From Corynespora cassiicola (taxonomy: Eukaryota > Ascomycota > Dothideomycetes > Pleosporales > Corynesporascaceae), in contig JAEUWY010000015.1 in NCBI GenBank assembly GCA_022059125.1, forward strand, positions 310,001 through 374,000: DNA of 64,000 bases, in the 5' to 3' direction. The position numbers and the translations under genes are program-made. The notes below the pieces were generated by a model, which saw only the letters and a program-made list of their open reading frames with translations, ran no database searches and was not told the DNA's origin. Below are positions 23,342-34,742 of the stretch, piece after piece. Position 1 is the stretch's first letter. Each line of letters begins with the position of its first letter.

Positions 23342-23768
23342 TTAGGTATGTGTTAAAATATTGCTCCGTTGAGGCACATGATGTTGAACTTGATAGCTCC
23401 TTACATTAATTTAACTGGCTACAAACCAGGCTACAAAACAGACATTCGGTATGTAAGAGAAGTAATGGAGACATTAATAATCAGATGGTATAGGGCGTTA
23501 AAGTAAAAAAAAAAAAACAAGCTGAACTGAGTGCCCGCAGAGACCCCATAAGTAAATGAGCGGGTATCTTAAGCCAGATTTTAGGAACAATGATGCCAAA
23601 TGGAACGTGATAGCTGGCCAATAAAACATTTCGTGCCTCCAAACCCCTGGCTGAATGGTCAATGCCCTACCAACGGTGATGCAATGCGGATGCCACATGG
23701 ACATATGCCGTGCCGTGTTTGACGTCGTAAATTTAGGAAAGTAACGGTAAAGAGAAGGTTAGCCGTGA

Positions 23769-25098
23769 TCATGGCGCCGGTTGGACTTGGTTGGGCCGCG
23801 ATATGCCCGGCCGTAGCTCAGCATCTGATGAATCGCTTGCTGGAAACGCTTCTCGCGCCTTCTCAACGTCGTGAGGCGCATGGTTGATGTCGATAACGCC
23901 GGCATTACGGTAAATGTGGAAGGGGATGAATACGCTTCGTCGAGCTTGACAGGTGCGGTCCGAGTTTGGCTGAGCGTGATAAAGGCCCCGAAGGGACGAA
24001 GTGAAGGTATTCGGGAAATATTTGGCGAAGAAGGCTCGCAAGGTCGGCAGTGAAGCGCAAATAATGCCAATATTTAGCTCCATTGCAGACCATGTCGCGG
24101 TTCCGGGGTTGTCCCATGTGATATCATTACTTTCAGTAACGATGTGTAGTGCGTTGAGGCGGAAGCAAGATGCTACACTCGCACTACACAAAAAGTCAGC
24201 TCTAGCTCAAGAGAGGGAGTTCCGTCCAACTTACAACCCTCCCAGCCCTAATATCAAGATCAAACCGATCTTTTCTCGCTTAGGCAAAGCGAGTTTTCGA
24301 AGAATGAATACAGGAAGGACAACTAGCGAGATATCCTGAGCTATATTTATAGCTGCATTCGCAAACCACAGCGCTGCAACAGTTAATTGAAGAACACTCT
24401 GAAGATACACTGCGAACGGACCTTCTTTGTTGACGCATCCTCCGGGAATTCGATCATCCCAAAACTTGGCGACTGGGTAACAGGTAAAAACTCCTGTGAA
24501 GAAGGTATGGATGCAGTTGAAGATGGTGATGTATACCAGAATGTAACATGCCTTCCGGACTATCGGATCGACAGTAATGCGCAAATATTGAAGTAGTATC
24601 GAGATCTTCGTCAGAGTGAGACCGAAGTTGTACATCATGATTGAAGCAAAAAGTGCCTACGTTCCCTTAGCGTTATCAATGTCGGTCCGATATCAATGAT
24701 AGGTACCTTGAGTGACCCAATTCCTTGATCAATCGTCAGTGTTTGAATATGCCTTCCCATCCCGTTATAGACTTCTGCTTCGGATCAGTGGACGGTCTCT
24801 TCGTTCCGAGGGTATCGTACGAAAACCTTGGCACACAGATGTTGCAATACTGAAAATCTGCCGCAAGGCGTTAGGTTTTGCGAACCAACCCTGGGGATGA
24901 GGAGCTACTCACCAAGGCAACCAAAATTGCAAGGTCCTCGTAAGATGGATTGTTGACGATCTTGATTCTCGTGTAAAGCCGGAGGAAAACTGTGATGGAA
25001 GCGAGGACTGGGAAGACGGTAATGATTGCTACAACCCGGGGGCCTTTGTTCGCGTTGAGGTATTCTTCTGAGAAGCCGTGGCTCGGAGGGGCTGACAT
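23769..25098 (-). CDS. Fungal rhodopsin-domain integral membrane protein (PTH11-like group), 375 aa
   Basis: Five exons on the minus strand: 25098-24913, 24857-24821, 24774-24707, 24656-24235 and 24183-23769. All four introns (46-55 nt) are GT-AG and keep frame; stop codons in the introns rule out read-through. The joined protein has the expected seven-helix layout with family landmarks: an N-terminal helix then LRLYTRIKIV, the conserved GMGRHIQTLT segment made by splicing exons 2 and 3, YNFGLTLTKISILLQYLRI (about residues 105-123), a CYPVAKFWD motif, and WSAMELNIGIICASLPTLR before a hydrophilic tail. It lacks an N-terminal CFEM domain. Relatives are plasma-membrane receptor-like proteins, some needed for host or surface sensing; the ligand is unknown. 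Confidence 0.85.
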
Positions 25099-25656
25099 GT
25101 TACGATAGAAGGTCGACAATTTAGCTCCTGTAACGACTCGGTCATTGGGAGTGTACCGTGTGAGTAGGAAGATTCGAAGGAGCTTGGATATATGGAGTGG
25201 CTCAGGAACAGTATTGGGATTCAGGAATCCGACGTGGAGAAGGAAGGTTGATGTGGTTCTTGCATTCATCAAACCTGAACTACAGGACGTACCCAGTGGC
25301 GGCCTGCAGATCCCGCTCAATAATTGCCAGGGTGGCTGTCAATCTGGACAACTTTCGGGTGTCCATCCTGCTACAGGCAATCCATATCCTTCCCCCTCCC
25401 CCCAGCATAGGGCGGGAACGGGGAACAAGAATAAAGTTTCGAGTGTGCATGGGTAGCCAGCCAAGAACTGCGCCTGTGCAGACATCAACGTGACCAGGGC
25501 TGGTTGAGCACTCGCTTTAGCTTGATGGCGCACTTGCCAAGAACATGCGAACACGAAGGATTCATCCAGGTAGCGATTGTCAGAAATGTCAAGCTACTGC
25601 AGGTGTGGTTAGGGCTATATTAGCCGCAAATTTATCCCTCTAGATTTTCACATCGT

Positions 25657-25892
25657 TTAACCCAATAAAGTTCGTGGTAAACCCACAGTGATGGGCGCCA
25701 TTGGAAAGCAACGGTGAATTTCCTTGGAATTGTCGACCTGCAGCGCTGATCCTGGTGCGCCTGGGCTCACGATAACCCCCTGGGGTCGTTCGAGAGAATT
25801 AGTGTAAGCAGGAGGTTTGATACGGAAAATCTACTTACATAGTCGTCCAGCGGGCCATCATTGAAAGGGACCGCAAACTCAATGTTGAACAT
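25657..25892 (-). CDS. Possible small two-exon gene or 5' remnant, 58 aa
   Basis: An ATG at 25892 starts 18 codons (MFNIEFAVPFNDGPLDDY), followed by a well-formed intron 25838-25780 (GTAAGT, branch CTAAT, CCCAG, 59 nt), then 40 codons to a TAA at 25657. The donor, branch and acceptor are all canonical and the protein is not low-complexity, but it is short and matches no family I know. It may be the surviving beginning of a larger gene. Low confidence. Confidence 0.25.
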
Positions 25893-26638
25893 GATCGTAA
25901 GTTTCTAAGCGTCTCTATTTACTCGACCTTGTCTTCACTGACACCGCTACAGAAGAGATCACGTCTCTTTCCACGCTCGTGTGGAAGCCTATTTCGCCGC
26001 TCGATGCGGAGATTGCCATTCATTCTCCTTGTGAAGGAAGTCATGTGTTGTACCTTTTGCATTCTGCGGCGTAGTTGCATATGTGGCGCGGCTATCATAT
26101 GCATTAGACCTAGCACCTGCTCGTCGAAGTCGGTCTTGGTGAACGCTTCTCCCTTCGACTTTGCGGAGGGGGTGGTAGGGCTCTGCGCAGCTCATCGGGC
26201 CGCAGGAATCCTCTTCTGTGGCATCAAGCAGAAGGCGACGATGGCAGCAGGGAAGATATGGGGTGCGCACGTGCCCAGGCCCAATGCACCATGCAGGCGC
26301 TGAATCCCTGGTTTACGAAAAGTTGGAACTGAAAGGGCCGCGTGGTGCACAAACGTTTGACCTCGCGATCCCACGGTGAACAAGAAGCCCTATGCCATTT
26401 CGCAGATGTCTGCCAAAGCAAACTAGGCTATCCGCCATCCATTCAAGCACTACTGATGACTTCGCAGCAGTCAGGGTTCCTGGTGTGGCTCAAGGGACGG
26501 GCCGCAGGAGTGGGCATGAAGCTCCGCTCGCAAATGAGGGGGGGTTTCCGTTCCGATGCGGACTGACGGACCGTGGAGCTGGTTAGTGGCTGATCAGTCG
26601 CCATCGACGTGCCGCCAGGAACGCCAGCGATGCAAGCG

Positions 26639-26690
26639 GCCCTACACGCGCCCCTACACGCGCCCCTACACGCGCCCCTACACACGCCCT
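26639..26690. repeat. 12-bp minisatellite CCCCTACACGCG
   Basis: About four tandem copies, the last diverging (CTACACACG). Confidence 0.85.
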
Positions 26691-27978
26691 GCTCGTTCGA
26701 AGGATGGGAGAATGTGGAGCACGAAAATGGGATGAAACGTCGAGGAAAGACGATAAGCAAAATGTAGCGAGTCGGTCTCATTCCCCGCATGGGTCTTGGC
26801 AAAGCCTGGACCATGGAACTTGCTGGGTCTCTTCTCGAAGCCGACAAGTATCAAGACCACGACTAGATACGTCGCAGATTCCGCCACATGAGCTTAAGGT
26901 CCGGCGGGAATCGCTGGCAACATGGTTCCACTTAATCTGTTGCATTGACTTGCATGAACGCCCACATCTGTTACGATCAAGACATTTCTCGCTCACTCCG
27001 CGATCCATCCAACTGTCTGCTGCGTGAAGGTTGAATGAGTGGCTCATCGATATCTTTGCTTCAGTCTCATCCATCCATCTTTCTGCTGCAAATTGAGTTT
27101 TCATAAATTACTTTCCTCAAGTTCTTCAACATTGCGGGGTGGATAGATGAGAGTTCATGGCGCATGAAAAGGAGGTCGCGCATCCACATGACCCCAGAAT
27201 TGACAGAAATCTTGAAAGTGTGCCATCCAGAGACTGTCACCGCGTGCAGCGGATGATGCCCACCTCATTCCTTTTGCATCACATCGATGATGTCGGCGCG
27301 ATGTAGATTTAAATGTGGGGAGCCATCGTCCTCACGAAAACTGTATGCGTCTCATGACGGATGAGTTAGCGGGTGATCTACGAAAACTTCGCAAGCAACC
27401 TGATTTACTAGATACCAGTTCCTCTCATGAGGATGTCATCGAGTGAGTGAAGGAAACAGAACCAAGGCAAACATCTTATGAATGAACCATTCCTGCTATG
27501 TTCAGCAAAATCTAGTGCACATTGGATGACTTGGGGTTTTAGCAGCCTGCGGAAAGACGATTAATAGAAAGTTACAGGCGCTAAAACCAAGATAGGGATG
27601 CAGCAAGGCACCGCTGCCGACTCCCTGCGCCACCTCCTTTTTTCGCTTCGGATATCGTCAGGCCTGACGATATCGATCTTTTGACCACACAGTTAGCCAC
27701 TGAAAAGAGGTTGAGGTGTCGGTGGGAGAGGTGAACGTCTCGCTTCTCGCGTCCTGAGGCGCCATGTGTCTCAGAATTCTTGGCGCAACACATCTCCAAT
27801 TCCTGTAGTAACATCAGTGCTACGACCAGCCATCGAAGCTATTAATCTGTAAGTTCACGATACTTACCACTTACCTGTTATCTTCAAACTATCCCCAAGA
27901 TCGTAGATTTATCCCGAATCAATTTGCGTCAAGCGCTACGGCTCAGTATCTCATCGCTCAGAAGAAACCTCAAACACA

Positions 27979-28164
27979 ATGCCTCCGTTTCGCCACCAAA
28001 GTAGTTTCGGAGTTGTCGAACGATGCTCATCTATCCTAGTAACATATTGCATAGCTATCTTGATACACTCGCCTGAAAAAGTGGATAGCTATTTTTGGTC
28101 CGACACTCCCATTGCTACGCGCTTCGCTCGATCCTATCCTGCTTCCAACCTCCCATTCGTTTGA
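27979..28164 (+). CDS. Possible upstream ORF of the ferric-reductase-like gene, 61 aa
   Basis: ATG in good context (CACAATGCC) opens 61 codons ending about 150 bp before the reductase start at 28316. No family resemblance. If the transcript begins this far upstream, it would act as a uORF; otherwise it is chance. Confidence 0.2.
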   Translation: MPPFRHQSSFGVVERCSSILVTYCIAILIHSPEKVDSYFWSDTPIATRFARSYPASNLPFV

Positions 28165-28315
28165 CTTGAGTAACAACAGCCCGACCGGATTTTTTTTCAA
28201 ATCTGTACCAATTCTTTTCTAAAAAAAATCTTCACACTTCAAATGTCATAAGCATAGCATCTCGATACTCCCCGTTTAGCTTGGAACGTCATTTTAGTTC
28301 CAAGGATTGCGCAAC

Positions 28316-30550
28316 ATGACGGACGAGATATTCCACGTTGACGAAGTACGAGAACAGCATCACCTCCAACACCGTGGCCAACACAACCAACGTTTAACCC
28401 ATGTTTTTTGGCTCGTGATAGCAACAGCATTGCTTACACGAGTTGCTTTTCGAGTGTCCAGATGGTTAGGTCGGCGTTGGCAAAAATACCAGCCTTTGAA
28501 GGAACAACAATCCCCGAACCCCGGCTTTCCCGAACGGATATTTGCGCTATACAATGCTATATTCCTATTCTCTCCGTCCTCGGCACTTTTCAAATCCACT
28601 CGATCGTCTCTCTCAGTTGGCCAAGGCCTTGTGGTGACATCATATATTTGTATTGTCAGCTCTTTACTTGTGTCGGTTGATGCGCCTCGACTCTCACCGC
28701 ATTTCATCGATGATGTCGCATTCCGCGCTGCGTGGGTTACCTTGTCTCAAGTCCCGCTTGTTTACCTCCTTTCAACGAAGCATGGAATCATCAACATCTT
28801 GGCTGGCTTATCTTATGAAAACATCAATTGGATACACAAATGGGTCGGTCGAGTATTGCTTCTTTCTGCCACTGCTCATATGAGCATTATGATGAGCTCA
28901 ATTTCTATCATGGAAATTTTCAAAAGCTCAGACGAAGGAATGGTGGTTGTGCGATACGGCGCAGGCTCATACGGAATCCTTGCATGGATCGCTCTGACCA
29001 GTGCAGTACCACTTCGGCGGTACTGTTACTGGCTCTTCTATATCAACCACTGGATTTCGACGATGACTTTTCTATTCATACTGGGCCATCATATCCCGAA
29101 GTATGCCCATTTGCCCATATATCTCTCACTAGGGCTTGTTCTCTTCGATCGATGTCTATCTTGGTACACCTTCCTATGGAACAACGTCACAGCGCGGCCA
29201 TTGAGAAGGTTCTCGAAACTTCATGATCGTCTTGCAATGGGCCATTCTGTCAAGATGAAAACCCCTTATATTACTGGCTCTACTGTGGCTTCGGCGGAAT
29301 CGACAACGGTAATAAGAATATGTGACGTGCCGTTCACTTGGAGGCCTGGACAACACATACGCCTATATATTCCCAGATTCAGTGTCACAGAGTCGCACCC
29401 TTTTACGCCTGCTTCCTGCTCCGAAGTAAACACAACGCCATATTCTTTGACTAAGCTTTCCGACTCAGAGAATTATGCTCCTTCCCACATCGAAAAGCGT
29501 TCTGGGAATGATATTGTCCTAATGATCCGCGAGCACGGGAGATTTACCCGACAGCTGGCAGACTATCATGCGAGATGGCTCGCTCTGCCATGCCCGAACT
29601 CGAGTCAAATGTCATCTTCGCTAACAGCATACATTGATGGTCCGTACGGTACACCACCGGTTTGGGAGGAGTATGAACATATCCTTCTCGTATCTACATC
29701 GACAGGCGTGTCCTTCACATTGTCAATTATGGACTATCTAGAGCAACTGTGTTATGAAGGGGAGCCTGGCCTCCGAACCCAAAGGATCCAGTTCATATGG
29801 GCAGTTCGTCACATCGAACCCCAATTTGAGGCTACCGTCACGGACCTACTCCTGCAACATAGCACCATGCTTCGATCTTCAGGAATCACCGTAGAAGTTG
29901 AATTTTACGCATCTTGTTCAAGGACAGATCCCGTTGAGCGGGGGACCATGGTCCAGGACTATGATCCATTTGCCCACCTTCGACGCCCGCGACGTCAATA
30001 CTTTACGACGAGACCACCTCTCAGAATTCGTCGTCCAAAATCTATTGAAAGGGAACGTGAAGAAGAGGTGAAATCTGTGGAGCCTTTTGTGGAAGAGATT
30101 GAAAGCCCTTCGGATCTTGAAAGTATTGTGTCTTCTACTTTGATCGACGAGGCTGAAGTCCAGGACGAAATTTCTGATTGCAATTCTGATATAGGAAATG
30201 CCGACTTTAAATCATCTTGCGTTTCGGGTCTCCCATCTTGGCGGCCGAAGCAAAGGGTTATAACCTCGTCAAACGATTGCCAATGTGCTTTGCTGAAGGC
30301 TCAGCCATGGCGACTCAAGGACAAAGGTGACCAAGGCTTCATCACACAAATGTATGGCTGTCGGCCAGATATAAACCGCTTGATTTCCTTGTCTATATCA
30401 TCGAAAAGTCGAAGTGGATCAATGGTGGCGGTGTGTGCTAATGCAGGACTGTGTGCTCAGGCGCAAAATACCGTGGCAAAGATGAATATAGATTTCGCAT
30501 TGGGAGGCAGAGCTGCAAGGGTAAATATACACACAGAATGTTTCTCATAA
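28316..30550 (+). CDS. Ferric-reductase-like transmembrane protein (FRE/NOX superfamily), 744 aa
   Basis: Intronless. The first ATG in frame is at 28316. N-terminal TM helix, then a ferric-reductase membrane domain with two His pairs, each 14 residues apart (H174/H188 in HKWVGRVLLLSATAHM, and H245/H259), the classic two-haem arrangement. The FAD-binding region has RPGQHIRLYIP and HPFT (361-364), and GPYG (442-445) is present. The nucleotide-binding loop reads LVSTSTGVSF (about 458-467) where FRE proteins usually have a GGxGVS glycine loop. A long acidic insert follows (about 550-650). The C-terminus keeps a CANAGLC-type motif. Expected role: electron transfer from NADPH across the plasma membrane to metal or oxygen. 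Because of the altered loop, full NADPH-dependent activity is uncertain. Confidence 0.85.
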   Translation: MTDEIFHVDEVREQHHLQHRGQHNQRLTHVFWLVIATALLTRVAFRVSRWLGRRWQKYQPLKEQQSPNPGFPERIFALYNAIFLFSPSSALFKSTRSSLSVGQGLVVTSYICIVSSLLVSVDAPRLSPHFIDDVAFRAAWVTLSQVPLVYLLSTKHGIINILAGLSYENINWIHKWVGRVLLLSATAHMSIMMSSISIMEIFKSSDEGMVVVRYGAGSYGILAWIALTSAVPLRRYCYWLFYINHWISTMTFLFILGHHIPKYAHLPIYLSLGLVLFDRCLSWYTFLWNNVTARPLRRFSKLHDRLAMGHSVKMKTPYITGSTVASAESTTVIRICDVPFTWRPGQHIRLYIPRFSVTESHPFTPASCSEVNTTPYSLTKLSDSENYAPSHIEKRSGNDIVLMIREHGRFTRQLADYHARWLALPCPNSSQMSSSLTAYIDGPYGTPPVWEEYEHILLVSTSTGVSFTLSIMDYLEQLCYEGEPGLRTQRIQFIWAVRHIEPQFEATVTDLLLQHSTMLRSSGITVEVEFYASCSRTDPVERGTMVQDYDPFAHLRRPRRQYFTTRPPLRIRRPKSIEREREEEVKSVEPFVEEIESPSDLESIVSSTLIDEAEVQDEISDCNSDIGNADFKSSCVSGLPSWRPKQRVITSSNDCQCALLKAQPWRLKDKGDQGFITQMYGCRPDINRLISLSISSKSRSGSMVAVCANAGLCAQAQNTVAKMNIDFALGGRAARVNIHTECFS

Positions 30551-31008
30551 CCAATTAGCGCATGATACCATAATAAACGAATACGATTTGTCATTTAAAA
30601 TATCCCGCAGCCCAGACCCGTTATGATAAGTTCAGGATAATTGTTTTTAGGTTGCAGGTACAGTTCTCATGGGCTATTTATTTAATCGCTTCACCATTCT
30701 TCCTCTTTGACATTATTATTACATCTGTCTTTTCTTGAATTTTGCGCAGGCCGAGTTAGCCGGTTGTTTCTGAACTCCAATGATGCAGGGATCAGCGAGT
30801 AACAACCAATTAAGGTGAAGGCCAATTCTTAGCGCGGCTTCCTTAAGCTTCGTAAGCATTGCACGTTTTCTACAAAGCCGCAGTGCCCCCATTTCTTCTC
30901 TTTAAAAGGTTGTATTGGCGTGGTACGAGGCTTGCGCATTCCTAGCATCTATCTACCTTTATATTCAAAGAACAGTCTTCTCAACAGGGTGTGACCCTGC
31001 AGGCCAAA
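30551..31008. other. Intergenic, 458 bp
   Basis: A+T-rich spacer between two plus-strand membrane-protein genes; it should carry the 3' end of one and the promoter of the other. No other feature seen. Confidence 0.6.
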
Positions 31009-32964
31009 ATGCCCGCCCCAACCCTTGGTTGTCAAATTGCTCCCGATTACAATGGCGACCATTACGATTCCGAGTCCGAGTCTGACATAGAAGATGATAG
31101 CATTATAACAGAGGAAGAAGAGAGAAGTGGTGGCGGTGCTGCTGTGCATGCCAGCCATCTAGAGATTGAAAAAGCAGAGACTCAGCAAATCACACCAGCA
31201 CCATCGAGACCTGATTTTCTGAAGAGAGGTAGGACAAGAAGCAGTCGCCGAAATTGGAAGAACTATGAGGATCCTGTTGGATTCTGGCACTGGACTATGG
31301 TATGTGATTGCTCCGAAACAATCCCACCGATGCTAATCAACGCAAGGCTGGAGTAAGGCTCCATGTAATCAAGCTCTGGCTTCGTACAAGTATTGCCCAA
31401 TCCATCCCAGGCACTTACTCTACTCCAGGCTGAAAATTTTAGATCTGATACTCGCCGTTGCCATCATGTCTTTCCTGTGCTTGTTCTGGGGAGCCCTCTT
31501 TCTCCAAGAAGACAATATCTCAGCCCTCATCGTTTGGGTTGTGGATTTTGATTCCTCGAGCACGCCTGAAAACATCAGAAATACATCAACCACACCATTT
31601 GTAGGCCCATTCGTGGTCAATCATATCCAGAAGATGATTGAAAATAGCCAGAGGCATGTTGGCTACGAGTTCAAAGATAGCTCAGCGTTTGGTTACGATG
31701 TCCTCAAGGTCCGGGAAGGAGTCTACAATTTCGACGCCTGGGCTGCTGTTGTTATCAATCCAAACGCCACAAAACTACTTGGAGAGGCCGTAAAATCTGG
31801 AAATGAAAGCTACGATCCACTAGGTGCCTGTCAAATCATCTATAATTCTGCTCGAGACCAGACGACCACGTCGTCTTATATCTTGCCGGCTATGAACGCC
31901 ATCCAGAAGACCGTTGTATCAGATTTCGGACGTGAATGGATAAAGTATCTTCTAGAGACTAGCAACCTAACTGATTTAAATTTGGAACTCGCCCCTCAAG
32001 CCATTTCCCCAGGCATAGAATTTACGCTATATGACCTTCGTCCTTTCGGTCCACCAATTGCGACACCTGCGGTCAGCATCGGTCTGAGTACGTAAACTCC
32101 TGCACCTGTATATTCTTTAAAATTATATATTTATAACTAATCTCTATCAGTTTACCTGATTGTCCTGAGCTTCTTCAGCTTTACCTTCTTTTTGCCTATC
32201 CACATGAAATATCTCTCTCCTCGGGGCCATCCACCGCTTCATTTCCGACATTTAATCGTATGGCGCTACGTAGCGACAGTCCTATCGTACTTTTTGTTGT
32301 CATTTGTGTATTCGCTCGTATCACTAGCCTATCTCATGCCCATGGGAAACAAACCGGGAAGTCATGTTTGGCCGGAGAAAAATCCTACTGCTTTTGGCAA
32401 AGGCACATTTGTCATATACTGGATGACTAATTGGATATCAATGTGCGCATTTGGGCTCGCAAGCGAGAACATGGCGATGCTTTTGGGGACACCCTGGACA
32501 GCGTTATGGCTAATATTCTGGATCATCTCGAATGTAGCTACTGGATTTTATCCATTAGCTCTAGCCTCACCCTTTTATAAATGGGGATATGCCTGGCCGA
32601 TGCACAACAGTAAGTCTTATTTTTCGATGATGACGCCTTTTCACTAACTCCATATTCACATAATCCAGTCGTGGAACTCACCCGCCAACTTCTCTTCGAT
32701 CTCCATCCGCGTATTGGCCTCAATCTTGGCATTCTCTTCGCATGGTGCGCTATCGATACAATACTCTTCCCTTTTTGTTGCTACTTCATGCGCTGGAAGA
32801 CTATACGTGCCAAGAAGCAAGCTGCAAAGAAGGAAGAAGAGTGGCACGCAAAGATGGACAAGGAGCGAGTGGAGCCTAGCTTCCTCGCCAAAGTCACTAC
32901 AGTAGGAGGCAGAAAAGCTACCGATGAGAGGGAGAGAACATCAGCTACCACTCCAACGCAATAG
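31009..32964 (+). CDS. DUF3533 / SNG1-like membrane protein, 577 aa
   Basis: Five exons: 31009-31299, 31347-31389, 31443-32087, 32151-32609 and 32669-32964; introns are 47-63 nt and all keep frame. The first intron ends in AAG instead of CAG/TAG. Start ATG (CAAAATGCC) at 31009. Layout: acidic hydrophilic N-terminus, VGFWHW motif, one TM helix (LILAVAIMSFLCLFWGALFL), a large lumenal/extracellular domain with N-glycosylation sequons, then about five C-terminal TM helices and a Lys/Glu-rich tail. This is the layout of DUF3533 proteins, which include yeast Sng1 (nitrosoguanidine resistance, lipid/drug-related). Transport or lipid-asymmetry roles are inferred from that family. It follows the reductase gene in the same direction. 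Confidence 0.88.
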
Positions 32965-33506
32965 GGGTAGCTGGGACCAATCCTGCTATTGATTCACTTG
33001 CTATCTAGGGCGTTCGTTATAGCTGGACATGAATCAAGGTCTGTTAGACAATCCTTCGGAACCTCTACTTTTCATCTGTTACTTAGAAAAGGAATGATAA
33101 AATTAAAAAGCTTTGCTGTATAAGAGCTAGACTGTAGATATACTTACTCCTTCAGGAAGTCTATTTGTTCTCTGAAGTACTTTAGTTGGGACGGTAAATT
33201 CTCAGAATATATATGGAAAGCTCTTGCGTGTAGAAAATTGCCAGTTCACAAAGAACATATATGATCGAATTTTCTTGTACTACCTCAAGGGAGGAAACAC
33301 GCCACAAATAAAGTACACAAGTACATTCCACAATAGAGCGTTCTATGCCCTAAGTACACAAAATAACAAAGAACATATATATCGCTCCCAAAGGTTGACA
33401 GGAGCGCCTGTGCGCCTCGTGGACCCAATATAGCCTACAGCAATGTTCACTACAGACGCAGATAACATCCATGGCTTCGCTACGCTCTTCGAAATTTTAC
33501 TTCTAA
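32965..33506. other. A+T-rich intergenic region
   Basis: No gene. A near-repeat ACAAAGAACATATAT occurs twice (about 33227 and 33366). Confidence 0.5.
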
Positions 33507-34253
33507 CCAGAACTTTCACGACTGTCGCTTGAAAAATGGCTAGTCACTACCAGTATTTGGATTCTGACCATTACCCGTATTCTTATCACGAAGAAAACCA
33601 CGGCAGTCAGTTCGGAATGGCTTCTTCCGGGCAAGGCCCAGCTCCTAGTTCCCGCCTATCACTTCCGTGCCGGAATGTATGCAAGAAGTCGCTTGACCAC
33701 CGTGCTGGTCCGTTACCTCGGTCTCCTCAAAGAGGGCGGCGACGATGGCCTTTTCTCTGATAGTGCCTTCTACCAACAGTTGGGCGTATACTAATCCGCC
33801 ACCGACCTGCAACATCAATCGACCGAGAGCCCCGACGGGTTTGACCATTTTTCGGAACTGGCGCAGTCAATTGACACCAGGCGGACGGGAATAGGCATCA
33901 AAGGTCTGTCTCTGGTTCCAGAAGAAGCTATCCCGGCTCCAAACGCGCCTGTTCAAAACCCCTGGAAAAGAAAAAAAAATGGAGTAATGGCATAGTACAC
34001 ATCTGAGCAATCCAAACTCCAGGCCCATGTTGTTGAAAATGAAGCCATTCTCTACGTCCCCAAGGCCTCCAGGTATGCCAAATTGGACCCTAATTCGAAG
34101 TACCCCAAGCCCAAGAATCCACCGTCAAAGGAGAAAGACGCATAATACATGAAAGATTCTATAATGGTAGTAACGAGTGATTATCCACAGCCCATGACGT
34201 CAAATTGGGCCTCCTCGCGATACTTGGACATGTGGCGCGCTGTCGATTATTGA
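33507..34253 (+). pseudogene. Decayed reading frame with three internal stops, about 249 codons
   Basis: One frame runs from after a TAA at 33504 to a TGA at 34251-34253 with protein-like composition throughout (for example WLLPGKAQLLVPAYHFRAG, then AILYVPKASRYAK). It is interrupted only by TAA 33792, TAG 33993 and TAA 34143. Each could come from a CAA/CAG glutamine codon by one C-to-T change in a CpA context, the signature of repeat-induced point mutation. Alternatives: 33786-33866 and 33984-34022 could be in-frame introns removing the first two stops, with the gene ending at 34145. No ATG starts the frame before 33675. I do not recognise the family. Confidence 0.45.
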
Positions 34254-34742
34254 TGTCGAGTATAGACCCAAACCTCTTACGAGGATAGAGTGACAAATGA
34301 GGCTTGTAGTGTCACTGAAAGCCCACGGACCATGTTATAGAGGGCAAGCATTCTTATAATGCCGACATATCATTCCAGCAGGTTGGGCAGTTAGACTGAG
34401 GGGCTTGCTGAATGGAAAATCTATCTCTCAAGCAACACCTCTCTTTTCGAACCCCAGAAGTATGCTTGATAGAAGCCAAATGACTAGATATGATGGAAAT
34501 GGTTTGCAGAATGCTGCGTTGAGGCTGAGAGGGGCATTCAGGTGAGAGCGGCCGTCTTAGTCAGCAGCCCCAAACTTTACCAAAGCGCCGTGCGCCGAGC
34601 GCGACTGCTGCTGCAACTGCAACTGCGACTACAACCGCGCTCTCACCATGAAGCCCCTCGAACCGCCAAATCACTTCTTGGATCGAGCAGAGACGCGTCA
34701 ACCGAACAAGCAACCAAAATTTCACCCGAATACGAGCTGTTC
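34254..34742. other. Intergenic, about 490 bp
   Basis: Upstream region of the chromodomain gene. The frame of its first exon is open back to about 34542, but the only ATG in that frame is at 34743. No other feature recognised. Confidence 0.5.

Larger units (their letters stand above)
25099..28315. other. Intergenic region with only weak gene candidates
   Basis: Holds the promoters of the minus-strand rhodopsin-domain gene and the plus-strand ferric-reductase-like gene. A small spliced frame (25657-25892), a 12-bp minisatellite and a 61-codon upstream ORF are listed separately. Other frames overlap one another and show no motif. Confidence 0.5.

Noticed and set aside
33536..33760. 74-codon ATG-initiated frame within the decayed region
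   Set aside because: The frame in register 33507-34253 is more protein-like over a longer distance; this one becomes Arg/Pro-rich after about 50 codons.
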